A stretch of DNA of 64,000 bases from Oxalobacter paeniformigenes (GTDB lineage: Bacteria; Pseudomonadota; Gammaproteobacteria; Burkholderiales; Burkholderiaceae_D): contig NZ_JAMKYL010000001.1 of assembly GCF_027158465.1 (NCBI RefSeq), positions 124,001 through 188,000 on the forward strand, read 5' to 3'. The notes under the pieces were generated by a model, which did not search any database, was not told the DNA's origin, and saw only the letters and a list, made by a program, of their open reading frames with translations. Every line of letters begins with the position of its first letter. Within the stretch, counting starts at the first letter, position 1. The position numbers and the translations under genes are program-made. Positions 53,149-62,220 of the stretch are shown here, piece by piece.

Positions 53149-54657
53149 TTAAAGTTTTTTGGTACTGGGACCCAGCCAGATGGCGAAGGCGGCGATGGCG
53201 AAGGCGACGCTGCTGTAGAGCATGATGTCGTTGGTCGCCAGCATGACACTTTGGCTGGTCGTAAGCTGGTTGATGATGCCACGCGCCATTTCGGTATCGA
53301 AACCGGATGCCACCAGTTCCCTGAAAATGTTGCCGGTTGAATCGAGCAGGACGGACAGCTGTTCATGCTTGTAGTTCGTCTGGTTTTCCCAGACGGTATT
53401 GACCAGCGAGGTCGCGAAAGCACCCGAGATGGTACGCAGGAAATTCATCAGCCCGGCTGCAGATTCCATTTCTTCGGGTTTGACGCTCATCATGGCTTGT
53501 GCCGATATCGGGATCATGAAAAACGGCATGCCGATGCCCATGACGAGCAAGGGCATGGCGATGGTCCAGTAATCCACGTCGGTATTGAGAAAGCTGCGGA
53601 TGAATGTGACACCTCCCATCCACAAAACGCCGCCGAAGACCAGTTTGCGTCCATCTATTCTGCTGGAAAGCGATGTGACGAGAGGCGAGATGACGAGCGC
53701 CGAAACACCGGTCCATACGGTTGCCAGTCCTGCCCATGTAGCGGTATAGCCCATATTGGTTTGCAACCATAGCGGTGTCAGGACATTGATGCCGAAAAAG
53801 GCGCCGAATCCCAGTGTCAGTGTCAATACGCTTGCGGAAAAACCGCGGTGCCGGAAAACGGTCAGATCCACGATAGGGTCTTTTTTCTGTGTGATTTCCC
53901 AGATCATGAAGGCGGCGAATCCGATGGCTGCGATAATCGCCAGCGTGATGATGTAGTTGGATGCGAACCAGTCCTTGTCCTTGCCTTCGTCCATCATGAT
54001 TTGCAAGGCACTGACCCAGATGATCAACAGGAGCAGACCGACTTTGTCGATGGGGTGTTTTTGCAAGTCTTCACGGTGATTGTGGAAAATGACGAAGAGG
54101 AATGACCCGCAAATGATGGCGATCGGTACATTGATGTAGAAAATCCATGGCCAGCTGTATTCGTCGCAAAGCCATCCCCCCAGAATAGGGCCGATGACAG
54201 GCGCGACAAGGGTCGTCGTGGACCACAAGCCGTTGGCCACTGTCGCCTTGTCTTTAGGAAAAATACGTAACAGCAACGTCAGCGACAACGGCATGAGCGG
54301 ACCGCCTGCAAATCCTTGCAAGACGCGGGCGAAAATCAGAAAGCTCAGGGAATGGGCCAGCCCGCACAGCGCTGAACCGATGCCGAATGAAACAAGCGCA
54401 TAACAGAAGACACGCGTGGCGCCGAAACGTTTGGACAGCCAGCCGGTAAGCGGGACGGTGATGGCCTCGGCCACGGCATAGGAGGTAATGACCCATGTGC
54501 CCTGGCTGTTGCTGGCGCCCAGACCGCCGGCGATATGGGCGACGGATACGTTGGCGATTGTCGAGTCCAGAATGGCGACGAAGTTGCCTGCGGTCAGTAC
54601 CAGAGCCGTTATCCAGAGCATCGGTCCCTGAAAGGCGGTGTGTGATTCCTGCTTCAT
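53149..54657 (-). CDS. emrB: DHA2-family MFS drug efflux transporter (EmrB type)
   Basis: Inner-membrane proton-driven pump of a tripartite efflux system, 502 aa with about 14 helices. Motifs of the 14-TM DHA2 family are present: NFVAILDSTIANVSVAHIAGG in TM1, GWLSKRFGATRVF after TM2, and GGPLMPLSLTLLLRIFP. The 43-bp gap to the adaptor gene and the outer membrane gene upstream support one operon. Substrates are probably hydrophobic toxic compounds, but this is inference. Confidence 0.92.
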   Translation of the reverse strand: MKQESHTAFQGPMLWITALVLTAGNFVAILDSTIANVSVAHIAGGLGASNSQGTWVITSYAVAEAITVPLTGWLSKRFGATRVFCYALVSFGIGSALCGLAHSLSFLIFARVLQGFAGGPLMPLSLTLLLRIFPKDKATVANGLWSTTTLVAPVIGPILGGWLCDEYSWPWIFYINVPIAIICGSFLFVIFHNHREDLQKHPIDKVGLLLLIIWVSALQIMMDEGKDKDWFASNYIITLAIIAAIGFAAFMIWEITQKKDPIVDLTVFRHRGFSASVLTLTLGFGAFFGINVLTPLWLQTNMGYTATWAGLATVWTGVSALVISPLVTSLSSRIDGRKLVFGGVLWMGGVTFIRSFLNTDVDYWTIAMPLLVMGIGMPFFMIPISAQAMMSVKPEEMESAAGLMNFLRTISGAFATSLVNTVWENQTNYKHEQLSVLLDSTGNIFRELVASGFDTEMARGIINQLTTSQSVMLATNDIMLYSSVAFAIAAFAIWLGPSTKKL

Positions 54658-54700
54658 GATCGGGTATTCGAAGAGATACGTTGAACAAGATATTTGCGAA

Positions 54701-55678
54701 TCACTCGTGTTGCTTTCCGCTGGCTGTATCGACCGTCACGGTCATGGAGAGTCCGACCTGCAAGGGGTTGGCTTTCAGTTCTTCCGGATCAAGCCGGATA
54801 CGGATGGGAAGACGCTGGACAACCTTGATCCAGTTGCCGGTCGCGTTTTGCGCCGGGATCAGGGCGAAGGCGGAACCGGTACCGCCGGAAAATCCATCCA
54901 CGACGCCGTGATATACAACTGAAGATCCGTGGATGTCGGAAACCACTTCCGCACTCTGTCCCGTCCGGACATGGGTGAGCTGCCCTTCCTTGAAGTTGGC
55001 ATCCACGTGGATGTCCTGAATCGGAACGACGGCCATCAGCGGGATACCCGCCTGGACTTTCTGGCCGACCTGAACGGTTCGCTTGGAAATGACGCCGTCG
55101 ACCGGTGCGCGCAAAACGGTACGAGACAGATCGACTCGTGCCTGTTCGGCTCGTGCCTGTGCCTGTGCGATGGCGGCTTTGGCCTGATCGATGTGAGCGT
55201 TGGCCGATTCATAGGCGTTTTGCGCAGCCGTCAGTTCGTCTCCCGATACGGAACCGGAAGCGATCAGCGCTTTTCTGCGTTGCAGATCGATTTTCGCTTT
55301 TTTCAGGTCTGCCTGTGCGGCGGCAAGCTGGGCATGCGCCTGACTTTCGTCAGCAATGGCCTGATTCAGTGCCAGTCGTGCATCGATTTCGTCGATGACG
55401 ACCAGAATGTCGCCTGCCTTGACTTCCTGGGTATCCACGACGTTGACGGCTTGTATCGTACCGGAGACGGAAGGTGTGACTTGTGCCACTTCGGTCGCAG
55501 TATAGGCATTGTCGGTCGAGACGAAACGCGAGGCATACAGGTACCAGTAGGCGCCGTAGCCGATGGCGCTTGCGATGATGACAGCGAAAAGTCCGATGAA
55601 AAGCCGTTTGCGCCGGGTATGGTTTTTGTCTGGCGCAGGATGTTCTTCCGGGGTGATGGTGTTTGTCTGATTGCTCAT
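54701..55678 (-). CDS. emrA: HlyD-family membrane fusion protein (EmrA type)
   Basis: Periplasmic adaptor, 325 aa. One N-terminal membrane anchor (about 27-50) is followed by a biotinyl-lipoyl-like half, a coiled-coil hairpin rich in Ala/Gln/Lys (about 110-185) and a beta-barrel domain with RTVLRAPVDGVISKRTVQVGQ. Works with the neighbouring EmrB-like pump and the outer membrane channel, with which it is co-transcribed. Confidence 0.93.
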   Translation of the reverse strand: MSNQTNTITPEEHPAPDKNHTRRKRLFIGLFAVIIASAIGYGAYWYLYASRFVSTDNAYTATEVAQVTPSVSGTIQAVNVVDTQEVKAGDILVVIDEIDARLALNQAIADESQAHAQLAAAQADLKKAKIDLQRRKALIASGSVSGDELTAAQNAYESANAHIDQAKAAIAQAQARAEQARVDLSRTVLRAPVDGVISKRTVQVGQKVQAGIPLMAVVPIQDIHVDANFKEGQLTHVRTGQSAEVVSDIHGSSVVYHGVVDGFSGGTGSAFALIPAQNATGNWIKVVQRLPIRIRLDPEELKANPLQVGLSMTVTVDTASGKQHE

Positions 55679-55711
55679 GGGTGTTCCTTGTCAGTCCTTG
55701 TGACGTTGCCT

Positions 55712-57199
55712 TCAGTTTTCGGTGACTGGATGACCGGTATCGGCCGATGCCGGCATGTTGTAGCCTCCGCCGAGTGCCTTGATGAGCGCCACGTCGTAGG
55801 TGAATATTCTGGATTGCAGATCTTTTTCTGTACGAGAGGTTTCAAGCCAGGTTTCCTCTGCCGCCAGCACTTCGAGATAGTTGGCCAGGCCGCCGCGGTA
55901 ACGGTCGCTGATGATGCGATGCGCTTCACGGGCAGAGGCGACGGCCGTGCGGATTTTTTCAAGTTGCCGGATCAGCTGCTTCTGGTTCAGTATGGCGTCT
56001 CCGACTTCCTGCAAGGCTACGGAAACGGTCTGGTTGTAAATGCCGACAGCTTCATCCCGTCCGGCTCTGGCTTCTTCAAGCTCTGCGCTTAAGCGTCCGC
56101 CGGTGAAAATCGGCAAGGAAATGGCAGGACCGATACCGCCGAAGTCGGAACCGGATTTCAGTATCTTGTCGAATCCGAGTGCCTGGTAGCCGAGAAAGGC
56201 CGAAAGATTGACATTCGGATAGAACTCGGCTTTCTGTTTTTCGATCATGCTTGTTGCGGCCTCGACTTGCAGACGTGCAGCGACAATATCGGGACGACGT
56301 CCCAGCAAATTCAGCGGCAATTCGGCAGGAACGGCATAATTCGCCGTCAGATGCAGTTGCGGTCTTGTGATCGACAACCCTCTGTCGGGACCTGCCCCCA
56401 CGAGCGCAGCCAGTTTGTTGCGTTGCAATCCGATCTGCTTGTCCAGCGAGAGGACTTCTTCCTCGGTACGTGCCAAAAGCGATTTGGCATGTTCGACGCT
56501 GGCGAGATTTTCCAGCCCGTGCCGGTTGCGTTCCGTAAACAGCTCCAGGTTTTTTTTCTGGACACTTGCAATGGCGTTGACCGTATCGAGTGTGTCGTAC
56601 AGGCGTGCCAGTTCGCCGTATTCCGAAGCGATGGAAGCCGACAGAAGCAGGCGTGCCTGTGCCGCATCGGCGGCAGCCGCTTCACGGGCTGATGTGGCCG
56701 CCATCAAGGCAGCACGGTTTTTGCCCCAGAAATCCAGTTCCCAGCTGAAATTCAAGGCCATCGAACCGTATCCATGCGTACCGCGTGGTGTCAGATCGGG
56801 AGGGAGGTCATAGTTGTAGCTCAGTTTCTGGACAGTGGCCGAGGCATCCATACTGACTTGCGGCTGCAGAATCGCGCCGGCCTGCTTCGCGATAGCGACG
56901 GCTTGCCGGAAGCGCGCTTCCGCGATCGTCATGGATGGTGCATGAACCAGCGCTTCTCCGATCAGCGTATCGAGCTGTGGATCGTTGTAGGACGTCCACC
57001 ATTTTTCGTCGGGCCAGTCGCGTTCGGGCCCTGCAAGGGATTGTGAAGTTTCGTATTGTTCGACCGGTTTCATTTCCGGTGAGGTGCCTTTGGGTGGAAT
57101 CGGGGCGCAACCACACAGAAATGCGACAAGACACGCAGGAAACAGATATGAAATCCGTGTGACGTGCCGGTATGTGCGAAAATAGGAAAGCAGGATCAT
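55712..57199 (-). CDS. Outer membrane efflux lipoprotein (OprM/NodT family)
   Basis: TolC-like exit channel of the efflux operon, about 495 aa. An N-terminal lipoprotein signal ends in the lipobox FLCGC, and two outer membrane efflux repeats follow. Family stretches include EKWWTSYNDPQLDTLIGEAL, LSWELDFWGK-like text and GRRPDIVAARLQVEAATSMI. The frame is open to 57325, which would overlap the divergent TetR gene; the ATG at 57199 lies directly before the signal peptide and 28 bp after the predicted start of transcription. Confidence 0.9.
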   Translation of the reverse strand: MILLSYFRTYRHVTRISYLFPACLVAFLCGCAPIPPKGTSPEMKPVEQYETSQSLAGPERDWPDEKWWTSYNDPQLDTLIGEALVHAPSMTIAEARFRQAVAIAKQAGAILQPQVSMDASATVQKLSYNYDLPPDLTPRGTHGYGSMALNFSWELDFWGKNRAALMAATSAREAAAADAAQARLLLSASIASEYGELARLYDTLDTVNAIASVQKKNLELFTERNRHGLENLASVEHAKSLLARTEEEVLSLDKQIGLQRNKLAALVGAGPDRGLSITRPQLHLTANYAVPAELPLNLLGRRPDIVAARLQVEAATSMIEKQKAEFYPNVNLSAFLGYQALGFDKILKSGSDFGGIGPAISLPIFTGGRLSAELEEARAGRDEAVGIYNQTVSVALQEVGDAILNQKQLIRQLEKIRTAVASAREAHRIISDRYRGGLANYLEVLAAEETWLETSRTEKDLQSRIFTYDVALIKALGGGYNMPASADTGHPVTEN

Positions 57200-57216
57200 A
57201 AATTCATTCGTTAAAA

Positions 57217-57262
57217 CTGTACAGCTCGGTGCAATTATCGAGCGGGCGTTCCGCGTTGTCAA
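57217..57262 (-). promoter_or_regulatory. Efflux operon promoter with TetR-type operator
   Basis: On the minus strand a perfect TTGACA (complement of 57257-57262), exactly 17 bp, then GATAAT (complement of 57234-57239). The palindrome CTGTACAG (57217-57224) follows where transcription should begin. Half-copies TACAG at 57272-57276 and GGTACAG at 57280-57286 lie before the tetR start. This fits repression of both genes by the divergent TetR protein. Confidence 0.65.
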
Positions 57263-57290
57263 TAAAAACGATACAGGTTGGTACAGAAAA

Positions 57291-57968
57291 ATGAGAAGAA
57301 AGACCGAAATGAAACGCAATGCCATTTTGAGAGTGGCACATGAGGTGTTTTGTGAAATGGGGTATGAAAAGACCTCGATGAATGAAATCGCTGCGCGTCT
57401 CGGTGGTTCGAAAACGACGTTATATGGTTATTTCCCTTCCAAAAAACTGCTTTTTCAGGAAGTAATGAGTGCTGCGGCGAATCGTAACCGCGACGAAATC
57501 GTCACGTATCTGGACCAGTCGGTCGAGGTGATTCCGGAGGGGTACAGGCACCGGATGGAAGCGGTGTTTTCCGAAGTGGAAAATTCTCCGATGGATATTG
57601 CAGCGATCCTGAAAAATTTCGGTGAGAAGTTCATGTCGATGATTTGTCTGCCGGAGTTCCAGGAGTTGTATCGTCTTGCTGTCGAGGAATCGGGGCGTTC
57701 TCAAACGGGGAGTGTGTTTTACGAAATCGGGCCATTGACCGGGCGCAAGCGGATCGCCGCTTTTCTGGAATTGTTCATGAAGCGTGGCCAGTTGCGTCAG
57801 GCCGATGCCGATGTCGCAGCCGCACAGTTGTTCGCGTTGCTGAGGGCGGAATTGTTTGAACGTTATCTTTTCCGTTATGGCGAACCGTTCGATACGGATA
57901 CGTTCCGGCAGAAAATCGGAGCCGCAGTCGATGCTTTTCTGATGATTTACCGTGCGGACAAACCTTGA
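57291..57968 (+). CDS. TetR-family transcriptional regulator
   Basis: 225-aa repressor-type protein. The N-terminal HTH domain (about 8-55) includes AHEVFCEMGYEKTSMNEIAARLGGSKTTLYGYFPSKKLLFQ, of which the TTLYGYF turn is the recognition helix end. The C-terminal domain resembles the group with an AefR-like fold seen in efflux regulators. It is divergent from the efflux operon with a 91-bp gap, so it most likely controls that operon and itself. Confidence 0.92.
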   Translation: MRRKTEMKRNAILRVAHEVFCEMGYEKTSMNEIAARLGGSKTTLYGYFPSKKLLFQEVMSAAANRNRDEIVTYLDQSVEVIPEGYRHRMEAVFSEVENSPMDIAAILKNFGEKFMSMICLPEFQELYRLAVEESGRSQTGSVFYEIGPLTGRKRIAAFLELFMKRGQLRQADADVAAAQLFALLRAELFERYLFRYGEPFDTDTFRQKIGAAVDAFLMIYRADKP

Positions 57969-58074
57969 AGGTCATATCGGCATGCGGTATATGCGTTATC
58001 GCATGGTCATGTCGTGACAAGATGTCGTATTGCGCTGTGTGATAAAAGGTGCGATGCGACTGGCGGTATCGCTA

Positions 58075-58914
58075 TTATCCCCTTTTGCCGGACAGACCTG
58101 TCCGGATGAGCAGGCTCGCCAGCCAGTACAGCCCAAAGGCCGCCATATGGCACAAAACGATGCTGGCGCCGGTAGGTGTCGCATAACAGTAGGAAATCAT
58201 GATGCCGATCCACAGGCATGCCACGGAAATCATGGCGGCATGGATGATGACGGAACGGAATGTGCGGCACAGTCGCATGGAAGTCAGGGCAGGGAAAACG
58301 ATCAGGCTGGAAATCAGCAACGCACCCATCATCCGCATGCCCAGTACGATGATCAGGGCGGACATAAGAGCGATGAGCATGTTGAACAGCCCCGAACGGG
58401 TTCCTGTGGCGCGTGCGAATGTTTCGTCGAAGGTGATGGCGAAAATCCGGTTGTACAATACGACGAACAGTAGCAGTACGACGGCGGACAGGACAAGGCT
58501 GAGGTTCACATCCGAAGACGACATGCCGAGGATGCTGCCGAAAAGGTAATTGTTGACGTCGGTATTCATGCCGGTGGTCATCGAGACGATCATGACACCG
58601 GTCGCCAGTGCACCGGTCGATATGAGAGCGATGGCGGCGTCTCCCTTGATTTTGCTGTTGGCGCTCAGACGCAGCAGCAGAAAGGATGCGGTGACGACGA
58701 CGGGAATGGCTATCGTCAGCGGTGCGGCGTTCATGGCGGTCGCCAGCGCGAGCGCTCCGAAGCCGACGTGGGAAAGGCCGTCACCAATCATGGAATAGCG
58801 TTTCAGTACCAGACTGACACCGAGCAGCGAGGCGCACAAAGCCACGACGGTACCGACGATCAGGGCGCGCACCATGAATGGATAGGAAAGCATGTCATGC
58901 AGAAAGCCGACCAT
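58075..58914 (-). CDS. znuB: Zinc/metal ABC transporter permease
   Basis: Inner-membrane permease of the ABC-3 family, 279 aa with about eight helices. GVSLVLKRYSMIGDGLSHVGFGALAL is the family signature that contacts the ATPase. The ATG at 58914 with GGAGGAAAC is chosen; it overlaps the end of znuC by 20 bp. Together with ZnuA and ZnuC it forms a high-affinity Zn (or Mn) importer. Confidence 0.9.
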   Translation of the reverse strand: MVGFLHDMLSYPFMVRALIVGTVVALCASLLGVSLVLKRYSMIGDGLSHVGFGALALATAMNAAPLTIAIPVVVTASFLLLRLSANSKIKGDAAIALISTGALATGVMIVSMTTGMNTDVNNYLFGSILGMSSSDVNLSLVLSAVVLLLFVVLYNRIFAITFDETFARATGTRSGLFNMLIALMSALIIVLGMRMMGALLISSLIVFPALTSMRLCRTFRSVIIHAAMISVACLWIGIMISYCYATPTGASIVLCHMAAFGLYWLASLLIRTGLSGKRG

Positions 58915-59614
58915 ATATGTTTCCTCCGGTGAAGATACGGCCGATGTCACTGTGGATATAGTCACCGGTCGTTCCGAAAAACAATTGGGTATGCTGCAGA
59001 TGCAGGATATGCCGTGCGTATTTCAGGGTGGCGGCGATATCATGGGTGACCATAATGACGGTCATGCCGTCCTGATTGATGGACTGTATCAGTTCGTAGA
59101 GTTCCTGTGAAACGACGGGGTCGAGACCGGCTGCCGGTTCGTCAAGCAGAATCGCCTTTTTCGCGGCGCACAGGGCGCGTGCCAGCAGGACACGTTGTTG
59201 CTGACCGCCTGAAAGTTCGGCATAGCAGCGGTTTCTGAGATGGGCGATGCCAAGCCGTTCCATGTTTTTTTGGGCAAGACGTTTTTCGTCGGCACGGTAA
59301 AAAGGCAGCCATCCGAGCCGGTTCAGACAGCCTGAAAGTACGACTTCGTGCACACTGGCCGGGAAGTCTTTCTGGATTGGGTTTTGCTGCGGAAGATAAC
59401 CTATTTCGCTGGCGATGAAACCGTCTGCCATGCGGATGGTACCCCCTGACGGCCGAATCAGGTTCAACAGTCCCTTGACCAGTGTGCTTTTCCCGGCACC
59501 GTTTTCACCGGCGATACAAAGGTAGTCGCCGGTTGTCACCGTGAAGTTGAGGTCTTTCACGGCGACGGTTCCGTTGTAGGCGAAAGACACGTTCTGGCAG
59601 GTAATCAGATTCAT
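58895..59614 (-). CDS. znuC: Zinc/metal ABC transporter ATP-binding protein
   Basis: ATPase of 239 aa. Walker A is GENGAGKST at 36-44, the signature LSGGQQQR near 139, and Walker B ILLDEPAAGLDP near 159, followed by the H-loop VTHDI. Its stop lies inside znuB. The start is 24 bp downstream of the znuA stop. Confidence 0.93.
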   Translation of the reverse strand: MNLITCQNVSFAYNGTVAVKDLNFTVTTGDYLCIAGENGAGKSTLVKGLLNLIRPSGGTIRMADGFIASEIGYLPQQNPIQKDFPASVHEVVLSGCLNRLGWLPFYRADEKRLAQKNMERLGIAHLRNRCYAELSGGQQQRVLLARALCAAKKAILLDEPAAGLDPVVSQELYELIQSINQDGMTVIMVTHDIAATLKYARHILHLQHTQLFFGTTGDYIHSDIGRIFTGGNIYGRLSA

Positions 59615-59638
59615 TTTTTGTCGTGCGGTACTATTTTG

Positions 59639-60583
59639 TCAGTACAGTGCGGTTTTCAGACTGTCGATGTTTTTCTGCATCAGGCCCAGTACGGTTTCTC
59701 CCGCTTCAAGCTGGTCGCGGGTCAGGTTGTGGTAAGAGTACAGGGTCATTTTCCGCGCGCCGGTCGCGTCGCTGATGGCGTCGGCGATTTTCCCGTTTGA
59801 AAATTCGATGGTGAATACGACGGGAATATGTTCTTTTTTCGCGCGGTCGATCAAAAAGGCGAGTGTGGCGGCACTGGCTTCGGTTTCCACGGAGCAGCCG
59901 GTGAATGCGGCATAATATTTCAGACCGTATTCATCGGCGAAGTAGCGGAACGGAAATCGGTCGCCGAAAAGCAGGGTTTTGCGTTTGGCATGGCCGATGA
60001 CGTCACGGAATGTGGCGTCCATTTGCTGAAGTTGTCCGACATAACGTTGCCTGTTCTGTTCGTACAAAGTGGCATTGTCGGGATCTTTTTCCGACATGGC
60101 CGCGGCTATCCGGTCAACGATTGCGATGGCGTTTTTCGGTGATGTCCAGACATGTTCGTCGATATCGTGCCGGTGGCCGTCATGACCGTGTTCCATGCCG
60201 TTTGCGGTTTCTTCTTCAACGGTTTTGACGGTATCGAGCAGTTTGATGGTGGCGGGTTTTTTTTCGCCCATGGAGTTCAGGATATTTTCTACCCATGCGT
60301 CATTTTCGCCACCGGTATAGATGAACAGGTCGCTGTTCTGGATGGACTGGATATCCCGTGGCGACGGCTCGTAGGAATGGCTTTCCATGCCGGGTTTGAG
60401 CAGCATGGTGATATCGGCCTTGCCGCCGGCTATTTCCCTGGCGAAGTCGTATTGCGGGAAAATGGTGGTCACGATGCGCAACCGGTTTGTTGCGGCAGGC
60501 GTTTCCTGTGTGCGGGAATTGCATGCCGTCAGACAGGAGATGGCCAGCACGGTTATGGCCAGAAATGAAAATAGGCGTTTCAT
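59639..60583 (-). CDS. znuA: Zinc/metal ABC transporter substrate-binding lipoprotein
   Basis: Periplasmic metal-binding protein of the cluster A-I family, 314 aa. A lipoprotein signal ends in LTAC. A His/Asp-rich loop HGHDGHRHDIDEHVW near residue 127 is typical of zinc-binding members, and the family start RIVTTIFPQYDFAREIAG is clear. The ATG at 60583 directly precedes the signal peptide; the frame continues upstream without protein-like sequence. Zinc is favoured over manganese by the His-rich loop and the Fur-family neighbour. Confidence 0.88.
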   Translation of the reverse strand: MKRLFSFLAITVLAISCLTACNSRTQETPAATNRLRIVTTIFPQYDFAREIAGGKADITMLLKPGMESHSYEPSPRDIQSIQNSDLFIYTGGENDAWVENILNSMGEKKPATIKLLDTVKTVEEETANGMEHGHDGHRHDIDEHVWTSPKNAIAIVDRIAAAMSEKDPDNATLYEQNRQRYVGQLQQMDATFRDVIGHAKRKTLLFGDRFPFRYFADEYGLKYYAAFTGCSVETEASAATLAFLIDRAKKEHIPVVFTIEFSNGKIADAISDATGARKMTLYSYHNLTRDQLEAGETVLGLMQKNIDSLKTALY

Positions 60584-60710
60584 CGACAGGATCTCGTATG
60601 TTGTTGGCATGCGGCGTTGTGGCATGCTCTGGTAAACGGTGGCAATAAAACAGATAGGGATTGCATGCTGTGAAAACATGTGACCATGATCTTATCCGGA
60701 TGAACAGGCG

Positions 60711-61175
60711 CTAGCGGTGCGACGGGTTTTTGCACTGGTCGCACTGACCGTAAAAAACCGTTCGCATCGTATTGATGTCGAACCCGTGTTTCTGGCGCAT
60801 ATGGTTGTGTATCTGGTTCAGCTCGTCGCAATGTACATGGATCAGCTTGCCGCACGATTCGCATTTGAGATGAAAACATGGGGAGGTGTGATCCTCGACA
60901 TGGGGGCCGACATATTCGAAACAGGCGGCGTCGGCCTTGTCCAGAAGGTACTGGTTGACCAGCCCTTCATCGACCATCCGTTCGAGATGACGGTAAATGG
61001 TGGAAATACCGATCGTCATGCCGAGTTGCCGGAAATGGTGATGGATGTCGCTGGCTGTGACATGCCTTCCCTGTGCTGATTCCAGAAAGGAAAGTAGTGC
61101 CTTGCGATGTCTGGTCTGATATGACGTGGAACGGCCCAAGATGATTTCCTGCATGAATCCGAAAACTGTTTTCAT
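60711..61175 (-). CDS. zur: Fur-family regulator, probably Zur
   Basis: 154 aa. An N-terminal winged helix (about 20-85, with GISTIYRHLERMVDEGLV as recognition region) is followed by the dimer domain. That domain contains CxxC pairs at 105/108 (CESC) and 145/148 (CDQC), the structural zinc site, and His/Cys-rich sensing residues (HVHCDELNQIHNH). Leading the znuACB genes in the same direction argues for Zur rather than Fur. An AGGA site precedes the ATG. Its promoter and start codon carry repeated palindromic motifs that are likely its own operator. Confidence 0.85.
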   Translation of the reverse strand: MKTVFGFMQEIILGRSTSYQTRHRKALLSFLESAQGRHVTASDIHHHFRQLGMTIGISTIYRHLERMVDEGLVNQYLLDKADAACFEYVGPHVEDHTSPCFHLKCESCGKLIHVHCDELNQIHNHMRQKHGFDINTMRTVFYGQCDQCKNPSHR

Positions 61176-61236
61176 ATTCTATTCCTGGCAAAATGAAACT
61201 TCAATATGAAAATGATTCCTGTTTTCATATTGAAGT
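61166..61236 (-). promoter_or_regulatory. Repeated operator of the zur-znu operon
   Basis: A perfect 15-bp inverted repeat, ACTTCAATATGAAAA (61198-61212) and its complement (61222-61236), separated by 9 bp. CTGTTTTCATATT occurs twice as a direct repeat (61166-61178 and 61219-61231), and the first copy covers the zur start codon. Each arm contains the small dyad TTCA-N3-TGAA. The layout suggests two or three regulator dimers. Confidence 0.6.
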
Positions 61237-61395
61237 GGTGTCGGGTGACGTTTGATGTACCGGTGAAGGCTATGGTGGGTGGGGGTTATGGCAGGTTGCA
61301 GGTGTCCGGTATCAGTCCGGAAAACGGAGTGTCGCGGATGCCCGGGATTTGTACGGTAAAATAGGGGCCTTCCGGAATGGATCGGACAGGATGAA

Positions 61396-62181
61396 ATGAA
61401 ACGGATTGCTTTGGGTATCGAATATGACGGCACCGACTGGCGCGGCTGGCAGACGCAGCCGGACGGCATGACGGTACAGGATCGGCTGGAAGCGGCGATC
61501 AGGCAGTTTGCACAGACTGAAATCGCGACGACGTGTGCCGGACGGACCGATGCGGGGGTGCATGCCACGGAACAGGTCGTACATCTCGATACAGAGCTGG
61601 AGCGCTTGCCGGTGTCTTGGGTGCGCGGGATCAATTCCTATTTGCCGTCGTCCATCGCGGTGCGCTGGGCGTGCGAAGTGCCGGGCGGCAAGGACGGTTT
61701 TCATGCCCGTTCCAGCGCGGTGGCGCGCCGGTATCGTTATCTGATATACAACAGTCCGGTTCGTTCGCCGCTGTGGAAGAACCGTGCGGGCTGGGTTTTC
61801 AGGCCGCTTGATCTGGACAAAATGCGGCAGGGGGCGGCCTTTTTGCTAGGGGAACACGATTTCTCGGCATTTCGTGCAGCGGAATGCCAGTCGATCACGC
61901 CGGTGAAGACGATGCATGATATTTCCATTGCACGTCAGGGAAATCTGATTGTGTTCACGTTCGAGGCGAATGCCTTTTTGCATCATATGATCCGCAATAT
62001 CGTCGGTTCCCTGATTGTGGTCGGCAAGCAGAACCAGCCGCCGCAGTGGATGAAAATCCTGCTGGAAAGCCGGAACCGGTCGCTGGCAGCACCGACTTTC
62101 GCGCCGGACGGGCTGTATCTGTCACGGGTGTTTTATGACAGCAAGTGGGGGTTGCCGCAGAGGGATGATGTTTTTCCCTGA
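61396..62181 (+). CDS. truA: tRNA pseudouridine(38-40) synthase
   Basis: Modifies uridines 38-40 in the tRNA anticodon stem-loop. 261 aa. The catalytic Asp lies in CAGRTDAGVHATEQ near residue 52; the start MKRIALGIEYDGTDWRGWQTQPDG and the end FLHHMIRNIVGSLIVVG are typical. truA-trpF-trpB is a conserved betaproteobacterial string. Confidence 0.97.
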   Translation: MKRIALGIEYDGTDWRGWQTQPDGMTVQDRLEAAIRQFAQTEIATTCAGRTDAGVHATEQVVHLDTELERLPVSWVRGINSYLPSSIAVRWACEVPGGKDGFHARSSAVARRYRYLIYNSPVRSPLWKNRAGWVFRPLDLDKMRQGAAFLLGEHDFSAFRAAECQSITPVKTMHDISIARQGNLIVFTFEANAFLHHMIRNIVGSLIVVGKQNQPPQWMKILLESRNRSLAAPTFAPDGLYLSRVFYDSKWGLPQRDDVFP

Positions 62182-62220
62182 TAGCGGTTTGCAGGATGTT
62201 TCTTCATTGCATACTGAATC

